A DNA stretch of 64,000 nt. Source: an uncultured Paracoccaceae bacterium. Its GTDB lineage: Bacteria; Pseudomonadota; Alphaproteobacteria; Rhodobacterales; Rhodobacteraceae. A program made the position numbers and the translations under genes. The notes beneath the pieces are model-generated. The model did not search any database. It was not told the DNA's origin and saw only the letters and a list, made by a program, of their open reading frames with translations. The stretch covers positions 62,001 through 126,000 of the forward strand of contig CALKXV010000020.1 in NCBI GenBank assembly GCA_938005545.1. The letters are read 5' to 3'. Shown piece after piece: positions 8,646 to 17,450 of the stretch. Numbering within the stretch: position 1 is the stretch's first letter; each line of letters starts with the position of its first letter.

Positions 8646-9586
8646 TGCTGGGGAAAACCGCAGGTGGGCTGTATTGGATGTTCCGTCACCTTGAACGGAC
8701 GGAAAACACCGCGCGTCTGATTGAGGCGGGCTTTCGGATTGCTTTGACCCGGTCCAACGATCCGGCGTCAGAATGGAAATCGGTGATCGTGACCTCTGCC
8801 GCGCAAGCCGCGTACGAGGCCAAGCACGACGGCTATGACAGTTCGCGGGTCACCGATTTTCTTTTGCGCGATACCGACAATCCAAGCTCTGTTTTGTCCG
8901 TCATCAAATCGGCCCGCGACAATGCGCGACTGGTGCGAACGGCATTAACAACCGAGGTTTGGTCGGCGGTCAATGAGACCTGGATGTTGTTGGCGGATCG
9001 TTTGAAACACCCGGTGCCCGAAACGGATTTGCCCGATGTGCTGGCCTCGATCCGGCATCAGTCGGCGCTGGTGCGCGGATCACTTCATGGCACAATGTTG
9101 CGAAACGACATTTATGATTTTTGCCGATTGGGTACGTTTATCGAACGCATCGACAGCACGGCGCGCATTATTGACGTAAAATACTTTTCGCTGTTGCCGT
9201 CGCCGTCTTTTGTCGGAAGCCGGTTGGACAACGTGCAATGGGAAACTATCCTGCGTTCGGTCTCGGCGCACCGGTCATTCAGATGGGCGGTTGATGGCGG
9301 GTATAATGCGCCCAACATCGCAAGCTTTTTGATCCTTGATCGGCGCATGCCGCGATCATTGGCATATTGCGCGGCGCAAATCGTAGAGAATCTGAGCTAT
9401 CTCAGCGAAGACTATGGCGAAAAAACCAAGGCGCTGGAAACGGCGGAAAACCTTCTGGCGCGGCTTGAAGGGCGCGACATCAACGCGATCTTCGAAGAAG
9501 GCCTGCACGAATTTCTAAGCGCCATAATGACAGTCATTGGAACCATCAACGTTCAGATCGAAGACACATACAGGTTCAACAAATAG
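8645..9586 (+). CDS. Alpha-E domain-containing protein (DUF403)
   Basis: This is a 313-residue helical protein starting MLGKTAGGLYWMFRHLERTENTAR, the hallmark N-terminus of the alpha-E family. The family has no settled biochemical function but nearly always accompanies circularly permuted ATP-grasp and transglutaminase-like genes. Here the start overlaps the ATP-grasp stop and the next gene begins immediately after its own stop, so the three are probably cotranslated and may form a complex. Length is normal for the family. Confidence 0.88.
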   Translation: MLGKTAGGLYWMFRHLERTENTARLIEAGFRIALTRSNDPASEWKSVIVTSAAQAAYEAKHDGYDSSRVTDFLLRDTDNPSSVLSVIKSARDNARLVRTALTTEVWSAVNETWMLLADRLKHPVPETDLPDVLASIRHQSALVRGSLHGTMLRNDIYDFCRLGTFIERIDSTARIIDVKYFSLLPSPSFVGSRLDNVQWETILRSVSAHRSFRWAVDGGYNAPNIASFLILDRRMPRSLAYCAAQIVENLSYLSEDYGEKTKALETAENLLARLEGRDINAIFEEGLHEFLSAIMTVIGTINVQIEDTYRFNK

Positions 9587-10384
9587 ATGCGCCTTAAAAT
9601 CAAACATGTCAGCCAATACGATTTCGATGAACCGGCAGATTATGCGTTGCAAAAAGTGCGCTTGCGGCCAGCGTCGTCAAACCTTCAGGACGTGCACGCC
9701 TGGACCGTGAAGGTTGACGGCGGCAAAGTCGAAACGTCGTATCAGGATCACTATGGAAACCATGTGGATCTGACAAGTTCGGACATTGGCGCGCGAAAAA
9801 TGGTGCTGACGGCAGAAGGCGAGGCGACGACCCACGATGCCTCGGGCGTGTTGGGCAAGTCATACGGACGTGCGCCGCTTTGGCATTTTCAGCAACCGAC
9901 CGAATTCACAACACCCGGTGAGCATATCAAATCTTTGGCGAAAACCGTTCTGAACGCGAACGCGCCGCTAGACGGACTTCACGCCATGTCCGAGGCAATT
10001 CTGCAAACGGTGCCCTATATGCCGGATCAAACCAACGCATCCACCACCGCCGAGCAAGCGATCGAAATCGGGCAGGGCGTCTGTCAGGATCACGCCAATA
10101 TCTTTGTGGCGGCAGCGCGTGTTGCAGGGCTTCCGGCGCGTTATGTCAGCGGCTATTTATTTATGCCCGACCGGGTGGATCAGGATGCCAGCCACGGATG
10201 GGCCGAAGCGCATCTGGACGATCTGGGGTGGGTCGGGTTTGACGTTTCGAACGGTGTCAGCCCTGACGAAAAATACCTGCGCATTGCAATTGGCCGCGAC
10301 GCAAACGAAGCCACGCCGATTTCCGGGTTGCGAATGGGCACAGGTGACGAGGCTTTGATTGTATCTTTGCAAGTCCAACAGTAA
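9587..10384 (+). CDS. Transglutaminase-like cysteine protease family protein
   Basis: The 265-residue product has an N-terminal beta domain (residues 1-90) typical of bacterial transglutaminase-like proteins and a catalytic core with Cys in GVCQDHANIF, His in ASHGWAEAHL and an acidic residue in FDVSNG. It starts with ATG directly after the alpha-E stop. Members found beside alpha-E and ATP-grasp genes are presumed to cleave or cross-link a peptide or isopeptide bond made by those partners; this is inference. No signal peptide is seen, so it should act in the cytoplasm. Confidence 0.87.
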   Translation: MRLKIKHVSQYDFDEPADYALQKVRLRPASSNLQDVHAWTVKVDGGKVETSYQDHYGNHVDLTSSDIGARKMVLTAEGEATTHDASGVLGKSYGRAPLWHFQQPTEFTTPGEHIKSLAKTVLNANAPLDGLHAMSEAILQTVPYMPDQTNASTTAEQAIEIGQGVCQDHANIFVAAARVAGLPARYVSGYLFMPDRVDQDASHGWAEAHLDDLGWVGFDVSNGVSPDEKYLRIAIGRDANEATPISGLRMGTGDEALIVSLQVQQ

Positions 10385-10414
10385 ATCAGGGGTCACCATG
10401 TTTCAGGGAACCCT

Positions 10415-11149
10415 ATGACTTATTGTGTTGGAATGCGTCTGAATGCCGGTCTTGTGTTCATGTCTGACACGCGCACAAACGCGGGCGTCGACAATTTTTC
10501 ATCAAGCCGCAAAATGTTCAACTGGACGGTTCCGGGCGAACGCTCGATCACATTGATGACCGCCGGCAATCTTGCCACCACGCAAGCCATGGTCAGCCTG
10601 TTGCAAGAACGCTCAAAAGCCGCCGAAGACCGCGACCCCAGCATTTTAAGCCAGGATACAATGTTTCAGGTCGCGCGTTTGGTCGGGGCCACTTTGAAGG
10701 AGGTGATCGCCTATTCCAGCCCAACCGAGCAAGCGTCGGGGTCTAAGTTCGGGGCATCGGTGATCGTTGGCGGGCAAATCGCGGGCGGCTCACCCACAGT
10801 TTTTCTGGTCTACCCCGAAGGCAATTTTATCGAGATCACCGAAGACACGCCGTTCTTTCAGATCGGCGAAGCGAAATACGGCAAGCCCATCCTTGTGCGC
10901 GCCTATGACGAAGATATGGATTTCGGCGACGCATTGAAGCTGTTGCTGGTGTCGTTTGATTCTACGGTGAAATCCAACCTGTCCGTGGGCGCGCCCTTCG
11001 ATGTGCACGTCTACGAAAACGACGCGTTCCACGCCGAAGGCATTACCCGCATCGAAGCAGATGATCCCGTCTATGTTGAAATCACGTCAAGCTGGGGTGA
11101 TGCGCTAAAGACGGCCTTGGACCAATTGCCACCCTACAAGCTCGGTTAA
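10415..11149 (+). CDS. Proteasome-type protease, Anbu family
   Basis: This is a 244-residue Ntn-hydrolase. The N-terminus MTYCVGMRLNAGLVFMSDTRT is that of Anbu (ancestral beta subunit, also called BPH), where removal of Met1 exposes catalytic Thr. The SDTRTNAG segment and the later GASVIVGGQ follow the proteasome beta-subunit fold. It is a separate family from HslV. The context with transglutaminase, alpha-E and ATP-grasp genes is the known Anbu operon. The physiological role of Anbu is not established. The final four bases overlap the end of the convergent pobA gene. Confidence 0.88.
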   Translation: MTYCVGMRLNAGLVFMSDTRTNAGVDNFSSSRKMFNWTVPGERSITLMTAGNLATTQAMVSLLQERSKAAEDRDPSILSQDTMFQVARLVGATLKEVIAYSSPTEQASGSKFGASVIVGGQIAGGSPTVFLVYPEGNFIEITEDTPFFQIGEAKYGKPILVRAYDEDMDFGDALKLLLVSFDSTVKSNLSVGAPFDVHVYENDAFHAEGITRIEADDPVYVEITSSWGDALKTALDQLPPYKLG

Positions 11150-12315
11150 TAGGGCAACCCAACATAATTCTGGGCCAGCACTTTCTGCGCGTTTACGTTA
11201 CTCTGCAAAAACGCGACCTCGGCTTGCTGCATCCTGTGGTCAAATCCGGTCTGGTCGGGAAACTGGTGCAACAGACTGGTCATCCACCAAGAAAACCGTT
11301 CCGCTTTCCAGACCCGCGACAGGGCACGCTCCGAATAGGTTTCAACACCGGTTTTGTCGCCGTCGCGGTAAAGGCGCCTAAGCGCATCTGCCAAATAAAA
11401 CACGTCACTTGCCGCAGTGTTCAAGCCCTTCGCTCCGGTCGGCGGCACAATATGGGCCGCGTCACCACAAAGGAACAACCGCCCCCATTGCATCGGCTCG
11501 CAAACGAATGATCGAAGCGGTGCAATGGATTTCTCAATCGAGGGCCCTGTGATCAGGACGTCGGCATGTTCCTGGGGAAGTCGGCGTTTCAAGGCATCCC
11601 AAAAGGCGCCATCGCTCCAATTGTCCGGGTGATCGTCTATGCTGCACTGGATGTAATACCGGCTCAGGTTTTCATTCCGCATTGAACAGAGCCCAAAGCC
11701 AATATCAGAACTGGCATAGATCAGTTCGTGATGCACAGGTGGTGTTTCCGATAAAATCCCAAGCCAACCAAAGGGATAGACTTTTTCGTATTCCTTGCGC
11801 ACATCCATGGGAATGGTTTGACGGCTGACCCCATGAAACCCGTCGCAGCCCGCAATATAGTCGCAATCGATGCGATGTTCGGTTCCGTCTTTTTGATAGG
11901 TGACATAAGGCGCGCTGGTTTTGGCGTCGTGTATCTCGACCCCGTCGACGTCATAGATAATGGCACCGCCTGTTTGTTCCCGGGTGTCATACAGATCTTT
12001 GGTCATCTCGGTCTGGCCGTAAATCATGACAGCCGCGTCGGCATGGGCGGCAAAATCGATGCGGATTTGCGCGTCGCCATAGGAAATGACCGCGCCGTCA
12101 TGAACCATGCCTTCGGCGTCCATGCGCGCACCAGCCCCGACATCGCGCAATTGCGACACCGTGCCAATTTCCAGAACACCTGCGCGAATGCGTCCCAAAA
12201 CGTAGTCCTTGGTTTTGCGTTCCAGCACAATCGTCTCGATCCCCGCGTTGCTCAGATGTTGCCCCAACAACAATCCCGACGGGCCGCCGCCAATGATGAG
12301 AACCTGAGTACGCAT
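11146..12315 (-). CDS. pobA: 4-hydroxybenzoate 3-monooxygenase
   Basis: This FAD-dependent aromatic hydroxylase converts 4-hydroxybenzoate to protocatechuate with NADPH and oxygen, feeding the beta-ketoadipate pathway. The 389-residue sequence starts with the Rossmann motif IIGGGPSG, followed by RIRAGVLEIGTV, a well-known PobA segment, GCDGFHGVSR, and the second FAD motif LCGDAAHIVPPTGAKGLN. Length matches PobA (about 390). ATG 12315 is a natural start. Neither a PobR regulator nor pca genes are in view, so the rest of the pathway must be elsewhere. Confidence 0.9.
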   Translation of the reverse strand: MRTQVLIIGGGPSGLLLGQHLSNAGIETIVLERKTKDYVLGRIRAGVLEIGTVSQLRDVGAGARMDAEGMVHDGAVISYGDAQIRIDFAAHADAAVMIYGQTEMTKDLYDTREQTGGAIIYDVDGVEIHDAKTSAPYVTYQKDGTEHRIDCDYIAGCDGFHGVSRQTIPMDVRKEYEKVYPFGWLGILSETPPVHHELIYASSDIGFGLCSMRNENLSRYYIQCSIDDHPDNWSDGAFWDALKRRLPQEHADVLITGPSIEKSIAPLRSFVCEPMQWGRLFLCGDAAHIVPPTGAKGLNTAASDVFYLADALRRLYRDGDKTGVETYSERALSRVWKAERFSWWMTSLLHQFPDQTGFDHRMQQAEVAFLQSNVNAQKVLAQNYVGLPY

Positions 12316-12501
12316 ATAAAGACCCCAACGATTTGGATTGGTGTCACCCCATCGAAATTAGTTGTCAGTGTCAATGATCCCCGGATTCTCCGACAGAGCC
12401 TTTGACTTCCGAACGCCACCACTTAAAGTGTCGAAACCCGGTGCAGCACTTTTGTGCGAGCCTATGAAATTCCTGAAAAAGATCGTTCAGCAAGGGAACC
12501 T

Positions 12502-13242
12502 ATGATGTCGAAAATTGCGCTTGTCACCGGTGGTGGATCAGGAATTGGTCGCGCTTGCGCGATTGCGCTGGCAGCGGCCGGATATCATTTGATTGCCACA
12601 GGTCGGCGGGCCGAAGCCTTGGAAGAAACTGTCGGCCTCATGGGCAGTGGGTCAGCTATCGCCGCAGACATCACCAACCCGGACGACATCGATACGCTAT
12701 TTGACAAGATCAAGTCTGATCACGGTCGCTTGGATGTGTTGTTCAACAACGCCGGTAACAACGTGTCCGCGGCCCCCATCGGAGACATTTCGCCCGAAGA
12801 TTTTCTGAAAGTCATCAACGTCAATCTTTACGGTGCATTTCTGGCCGCGCGCGGCGCGTTCAACCTGATGCGCGCGCAAGATCCACAAGGCGGGCGCATC
12901 ATCAACAACGGGTCGATCTCAGCGGCGGTTCCGCGTCCGGGGTCTGCGCCTTACACGTCGTCAAAACACGCGATCACCGGAATGACGCGAACAATTTCGC
13001 TTGATGGTCGCCCCTATAACATCGCTTGTGGTCAGATTGACATCGGGAACGCTGCGTCGGAAATGACAGCCAGAATGGTCGGCGGAGTGCCGCAGGCCGA
13101 TTTGTCGATCAAGCCCGAACCGGTGATGGACGTGCAGAATGTGGCAAGCTCGGTCGTTCACATGGCAAGCCTTCCACTGGAGGCGAACGTTCAGTTCATG
13201 ACCGTTATGGCAAGTGGAATGCCGTTTATCGGGCGCGGGTAA
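12502..13242 (+). CDS. SDR family oxidoreductase (classical)
   Basis: This is a classical short-chain dehydrogenase/reductase of about 246 residues. The NAD(P) motif TGGGSGIG, the NNAG motif, a catalytic Ser in NNGSIS, and Tyr-Lys in PYTSSKHAITG are present. ATG 12502 (or ATG 12505) is chosen because AGGG lies 5-8 bases upstream; an in-frame GTG at 12454 adds an unlikely leader. It stands divergent from pobA and convergent with a LacI regulator, so its substrate cannot be inferred from an operon. Confidence 0.8.
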   Translation: MMSKIALVTGGGSGIGRACAIALAAAGYHLIATGRRAEALEETVGLMGSGSAIAADITNPDDIDTLFDKIKSDHGRLDVLFNNAGNNVSAAPIGDISPEDFLKVINVNLYGAFLAARGAFNLMRAQDPQGGRIINNGSISAAVPRPGSAPYTSSKHAITGMTRTISLDGRPYNIACGQIDIGNAASEMTARMVGGVPQADLSIKPEPVMDVQNVASSVVHMASLPLEANVQFMTVMASGMPFIGRG

Positions 13243-13257
13243 ACGACGTCGCCTTGT

Positions 13258-14262
13258 TCACTGCAAGGGCGCCGGGAAATCCAGATCCTGAAGCGGCGGC
13301 AACTCCGGTCGGTTGATCGCTTGCATCGCGGCGCGCGCCAGAAACTGCCCGGCAAGTCCAGTGTCTTCGCGAACGGATAGAATGCCAGGGCGAAACAGCT
13401 TCAAGAATGGCGCAACTTCTTTCGCAAACACGTCGATGTCCGTCCCAATGTGTCGTCCTGGATTCTCGACCGCGGCAACAGCCGCCATAGCCGAGGCCGT
13501 CGAGGCGCAGATGATGGCGTCAGTATTCGGATTGGTGGCCATATAGGTCGCAACCGCACTTCTGATGTCGTCGCTTGGTTCAACACTTGTGGTTGGATCA
13601 AGGCGCGCGATGGAAACACCATGAACGGCGGCCTCGTCGAAAGCACCTGCAATCATTTCGCGTCCATAGGTTTGGCTTGGCGGCGGCGCGATCAACAACA
13701 GATTGCTCCGCCCCCGATTCGTCAATTCGGATACGGCGTAACGGCCAAATTTGTCGTTGTCGAAGTCGAAGTAGGGATGCAGATGGCTCCAGTCGGTGCG
13801 CCCATGAGTTGCGAACGGAAATTTCCGTTCCATCAGATACGCAACCCGCGCATCCTTGGGTTCCGTCTGGTTTAGAATGATGGCATCCGCCGATCCGGTC
13901 TCAACGATGTATTTGACGGGCTTCATCGGGTCTTCGTCCGGGAAGAAAGGCGTCACAATCACGTGGTAGTTCGTTTCACGCAGCGTTCCTGCAAAGGATG
14001 AAATCAGCCGGGCAGGGTGGTTCATCATGTCTTGCTCGGTCGAAAGCACCAGCGAGATCACATTGGTTTTGCCGGTTTTCAAACGCACACCAGCGCGGTT
14101 CGGCACGTATCCGATTTCGCGCGCAATGCGCTGAACGGTTTCCTTGGTCGACTTCCCGATGTCCGGCGCGCCCTTCAATGCCCGCGAAACAGTCGGCACC
14201 GCAAAGCCGCTGATCTCGGAAATTGTTTTTAGCGTGGGCCTTTTTGACCGTACCGGAGGCAT
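13258..14262 (-). CDS. LacI family transcriptional regulator
   Basis: This is a 334-residue LacI/GalR repressor. The N-terminal helix-turn-helix with hinge reads TLKTISEISGFAVPTVSRALKG, followed by RIAREIGYVPNRAG. The rest is a periplasmic-binding-protein-like sugar sensor domain. It is transcribed away from a carbohydrate ABC operon, and a palindrome with central CG overlaps that operon's promoter at 14321-14338. It therefore probably represses the transporter and catabolic genes until its sugar binds. The ligand is not known. Confidence 0.88.
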   Translation of the reverse strand: MPPVRSKRPTLKTISEISGFAVPTVSRALKGAPDIGKSTKETVQRIAREIGYVPNRAGVRLKTGKTNVISLVLSTEQDMMNHPARLISSFAGTLRETNYHVIVTPFFPDEDPMKPVKYIVETGSADAIILNQTEPKDARVAYLMERKFPFATHGRTDWSHLHPYFDFDNDKFGRYAVSELTNRGRSNLLLIAPPPSQTYGREMIAGAFDEAAVHGVSIARLDPTTSVEPSDDIRSAVATYMATNPNTDAIICASTASAMAAVAAVENPGRHIGTDIDVFAKEVAPFLKLFRPGILSVREDTGLAGQFLARAAMQAINRPELPPLQDLDFPAPLQ

Positions 14263-14309
14263 GAATTCGCCCTTTCGTTCAACCCAGTAGTGCCGAGATT
14301 TGAAAAAGG

Positions 14310-14338
14310 TTGCAAGGCTATTCTAAAACGTTATAGAA
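14310..14338 (+). promoter_or_regulatory. Promoter with overlapping LacI-type operator
   Basis: TTGCAA at 14310-14315 and TATAGA at 14332-14337 are separated by 16 bases and form a sigma70-like promoter for the ABC operon. The palindrome TTCTAaAACGTTaTAGAA at 14321-14338 covers the spacer and -10 box. It has the central CG and 18-base size typical of LacI-family operators. The gene for a LacI regulator starts 59 bases to the left in the opposite direction. Binding would block RNA polymerase directly. Confidence 0.65.
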
Positions 14339-14374
14339 TTTCCTACAACGATTACGTAACTGGGAGGAAGTACA

Positions 14375-15604
14375 ATGAAATCAATCGCAACACTACTGGC
14401 GGCAACGGCTTTGACGGCAACGTCCGCACAGGCTGTCGATCTTGAGGTCACTCACTGGTGGACATCTGGCGGCGAGGCAGCAGCCGTCGCAGAATTCGCA
14501 AAAGCCTTCACCGAACGCACCGACCACACGTGGGTTGATGGCGCAATCGCCGGTTCCGGCGGCACGGCTCGCCCGATCATGATCAGCCGGATTACTGGCG
14601 GCGACCCAATGGGTGCCACGCAATTCAACCACGGACGTCAGGCAGAAGAACTGGTTGAAGCTGGCCTGATGCTGGACCTGACCGACGTTGCCGAAGCCGA
14701 AGGCTGGACTGACATTGTATTCCCGTCCTCGCTTCTGGATAGCTGCACAATTGATGGCCGCATTTACTGTGTGCCGGTCAACATCCATTCTTGGCAGTGG
14801 ATTTGGCTAAGCAATGATGCCTTCGCAAAGATCGATACACCTGTTCCAACAAATTGGGATGAGTTTGTCGCCGCCGGTCCAAAGCTCCGCGAAGCTGGTA
14901 TCGTTCCGCTTGCGATGGGCAACCAGGCTTGGCAAACCGCTGGCGCATTTGACGTGCTGTCCATCGCAATTGCCGGCGTTGACGCATGGCGCAAAGTGGT
15001 CGTAGAGAAAGACGGTGCCGCAGCCGCAGGTGCCGAATACGCAAAAGTTTTCAAGGCCGCCGCTGATGCGCGTGCATTGCGTGCTGGATCAAATGTTCAG
15101 GACTGGAACCTGGCCACGAACATGGTGATCACAGGAAAGGCTGGCGGTCAGATCATGGGCGATTGGGCACAGGGCGAATTCGCCGTGGCTGAAAAAGTTG
15201 CCGGTACAGACTACACCTGTCTGCCGGGTTTGGGCGTGAACGAAGTTATTTCGACCGGTGGCGATGCCTTCTATTTCCCAAAGAATGGCGATCCGGCGGT
15301 TGAGGCGGCTCAAAAAGAACTGGCGTCCGTCATGTTGTCAAAAGAAGTGCAGGTTGCCTTCAACCTGAAGAAGGGATCACTGCCTGTGCGCGGCGATGTC
15401 GATCTGTCTACTGCGAACGATTGCATGCAAAAAGGTCTCGCCATTTTGGCGAAGGGCAACATCCTGCCAAGCGGCGACCAGTCGCTGTCACCAGACACGC
15501 AAGGTCAGATCGAAGACCTTATGACTGAATTTTGGGCGAACGATTCGATTACAGCGGAAGATGCCCAAGAGCGTTACGCCGATATCATCGCAAACGCAGA
15601 CTAA
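14375..15604 (+). CDS. Carbohydrate ABC transporter substrate-binding protein
   Basis: This is a 409-residue periplasmic sugar-binding protein. The signal peptide is residues 1-20 (ATALTATSAQA|VDLEV), followed by THWWTSGGEAAAVAEF, the N-terminal pattern of glucose/mannose-type binding proteins such as GtsA. A GGAGG-like ribosome site precedes the ATG. It begins an operon with two permeases and an ATPase. A stem-loop just after the stop should stabilise its mRNA relative to the permease part. The substrate is a sugar or polyol, not fixed by sequence. Confidence 0.87.
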   Translation: MKSIATLLAATALTATSAQAVDLEVTHWWTSGGEAAAVAEFAKAFTERTDHTWVDGAIAGSGGTARPIMISRITGGDPMGATQFNHGRQAEELVEAGLMLDLTDVAEAEGWTDIVFPSSLLDSCTIDGRIYCVPVNIHSWQWIWLSNDAFAKIDTPVPTNWDEFVAAGPKLREAGIVPLAMGNQAWQTAGAFDVLSIAIAGVDAWRKVVVEKDGAAAAGAEYAKVFKAAADARALRAGSNVQDWNLATNMVITGKAGGQIMGDWAQGEFAVAEKVAGTDYTCLPGLGVNEVISTGGDAFYFPKNGDPAVEAAQKELASVMLSKEVQVAFNLKKGSLPVRGDVDLSTANDCMQKGLAILAKGNILPSGDQSLSPDTQGQIEDLMTEFWANDSITAEDAQERYADIIANAD

Positions 15605-15615
15605 CTAAAAATTTG

Positions 15616-15640
15616 GGTCAGGGCCGGTACGGTCCTGACC
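15616..15640 (+). repeat. Intercistronic stem-loop after binding-protein gene
   Basis: GGTCAGGgCC pairs with GGtCCTGACC (one G-U pair) around a short loop, between the binding-protein stop and the first permease ribosome site. There is no T-run, so it is not a full terminator. Similar structures in malE-malF-type operons protect the abundant binding-protein transcript. Confidence 0.65.
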
Positions 15641-15661
15641 ATCCCAACAGGAGGCGAACTG

Positions 15662-16558
15662 GTGGCCACAGGCGCAACCAAACCGTTCGGGCTGTTCCGA
15701 AACATGACGGCAAAGATCGCGGCGATCCCGATGATCTTGACGGCATTGGTCGTTTTTGCCGGTGGAACAATTTGGACGGTGGTCCATTCCTTCACGGGTT
15801 CAAAACTCTTGCCCAAACTCAATTGGGTGGGGCTTGATCAATACGAACGGCTCTGGAATTCGAACCGTTGGATCGTATCCATTGAAAATCTTTTGATTTT
15901 CGGTGTTTTCTCGCTGATCTTCAGTCTTGTGATTGGCTTTACATTGGCCGCACTTCTCGATCAGAAGATCCGGTTCGAAAACACGTTTCGCACCATCATT
16001 CTATATCCTTTTGCAATGTCCTTCATCGTGACCGGTTTGGTCTGGCAATGGTTGCTGAACCCCGAATTCGGCATCCAAAGCATTGTGCGCGATTTAGGTT
16101 GGACCGGTTTCGACTTCGATCCGCTCTATAACCAAGACATTGTTATTTATGGCGTTTTGATTGCGGCACTTTGGCAGGGCACTGGTCTGATCATGGTTCT
16201 GATGCTGGCAGGCATGCGGGGCATTGATCAGGATATCTGGAAGGCGAGCCGCGTTGACGGAATTCCGGCGTGGAAAACGTACCTGTTTATTATCATTCCA
16301 ATGATGCGCCCGGTATTCATCACGACACTGGTGATCATCGCAAGCGGGATCGTAAAAGTATTTGATCTGGTGGTCGCGCAAACCAGTGGGGGGCCCGGGA
16401 TCGCGTCGGAAGTTCCGGCAAAATACGTCTACGATTCGATGTTCTTGCGCCAGAATCTAGGGCAGGGTTTTGCCGCCTCAACCATGATGCTGCTTGCGGT
16501 GGTCATCATCATCATCCCTTGGGCCTACCTCGAATTCGGAGGGAAGAAGCGTGACTGA
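15662..16558 (+). CDS. Sugar ABC transporter permease (MalF-like)
   Basis: This is a 298-residue inner-membrane permease with about six hydrophobic segments. The conserved cytoplasmic EAA-like loop reads ASRVDGIPAWKTYLFIIIPMMRPVF, which docks with the ATPase. GTG 15662 is chosen because AGGAGG lies 8 bases upstream. It follows the sugar-binding protein and overlaps the second permease by eight bases, a typical coupled pair. The two permeases should form a heterodimer. Confidence 0.88.
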   Translation: MATGATKPFGLFRNMTAKIAAIPMILTALVVFAGGTIWTVVHSFTGSKLLPKLNWVGLDQYERLWNSNRWIVSIENLLIFGVFSLIFSLVIGFTLAALLDQKIRFENTFRTIILYPFAMSFIVTGLVWQWLLNPEFGIQSIVRDLGWTGFDFDPLYNQDIVIYGVLIAALWQGTGLIMVLMLAGMRGIDQDIWKASRVDGIPAWKTYLFIIIPMMRPVFITTLVIIASGIVKVFDLVVAQTSGGPGIASEVPAKYVYDSMFLRQNLGQGFAASTMMLLAVVIIIIPWAYLEFGGKKRD

Positions 16559-17450
16559 TGTGACCCACTTCGAAGGCGCACATGGCCCGAAACCACGCCG
16601 CGTTTTCTCGCGTCGCAACATTTTTCTGTACGGAACGCTGATCATGGTGGCGTTGTACTATGTGCTGCCGCTGTACGTGATGATCGTGACCTCGCTGAAG
16701 GGGATGCCTGAAATTCGGATGGGCAACATTTTCGCGCCGCCGGTCGACATTACATTCGAACCCTGGGTGAAAGCCTGGTCGCAGGCCTGTACGGGGCTGA
16801 ATTGCGATGGCTTGTCGCGCGGGTTCTGGAATTCGGTGCAGATCACGGTGCCGTCGGTCATTGTCTCGATCTTGATTGCGTCAGTAAACGGATACGCATT
16901 GGCCAATTGGCGGTTTAAAGGCGCGGATGTCTTTTTCACCATTCTGATCTTCGGCGCCTTCATTCCCTATCAGATTATGCTCTATCCGATGGTGATCCTA
17001 CTGCGCGAAATGGGGATTTACGGCACGCTTTGGGGTCTTGTTATGGTGCATTCGATTTTCGGAATGCCGATCCTGACGCTGTTGTTCCGCAATTATTTTA
17101 CCTCATTGCCGGAAGAATTGTTTAAGGCGGCGCGCGTTGATGGGGCGGGGTTCTGGGGCATCTATTTCCAGATCATGCTGCCTATGTCGCTGCCAATCTT
17201 CGTGGTGGCAATGATCTTGCAAGTCACTGGAATCTGGAACGATTTCCTATTCGGCGTGGTTTATACAAAGCCCGATATTTATCCAATGACAGTTCAGCTG
17301 AACAACATCGTCAATTCGGTGCAGGGTGTGAAGGAATACAATGTGAATATGGCAGCGACCATCCTGACGGGGCTTGTTCCCTTGGTCATTTACTTTGTCT
17401 CGGGGCGGCTCTTTGTCCGCGGAATTGCGGCGGGGGCGGTGAAGGGATGA
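16551..17450 (+). CDS. Sugar ABC transporter permease (MalG-like)
   Basis: This is the second permease of the transporter, 299 residues. There is one N-terminal hydrophobic segment (about 26-46) and several more after residue 100, and an EAA loop AARVDGAGFWGIYFQIMLPMSLP. GTG 16551 is supported by GGAGGGAAG upstream and by overlap with the end of the first permease. A longer frame from 16494 would run inside the first permease gene and is rejected. Its stop overlaps the ATPase start by four bases. Confidence 0.87.
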   Translation: MTDVTHFEGAHGPKPRRVFSRRNIFLYGTLIMVALYYVLPLYVMIVTSLKGMPEIRMGNIFAPPVDITFEPWVKAWSQACTGLNCDGLSRGFWNSVQITVPSVIVSILIASVNGYALANWRFKGADVFFTILIFGAFIPYQIMLYPMVILLREMGIYGTLWGLVMVHSIFGMPILTLLFRNYFTSLPEELFKAARVDGAGFWGIYFQIMLPMSLPIFVVAMILQVTGIWNDFLFGVVYTKPDIYPMTVQLNNIVNSVQGVKEYNVNMAATILTGLVPLVIYFVSGRLFVRGIAAGAVKG

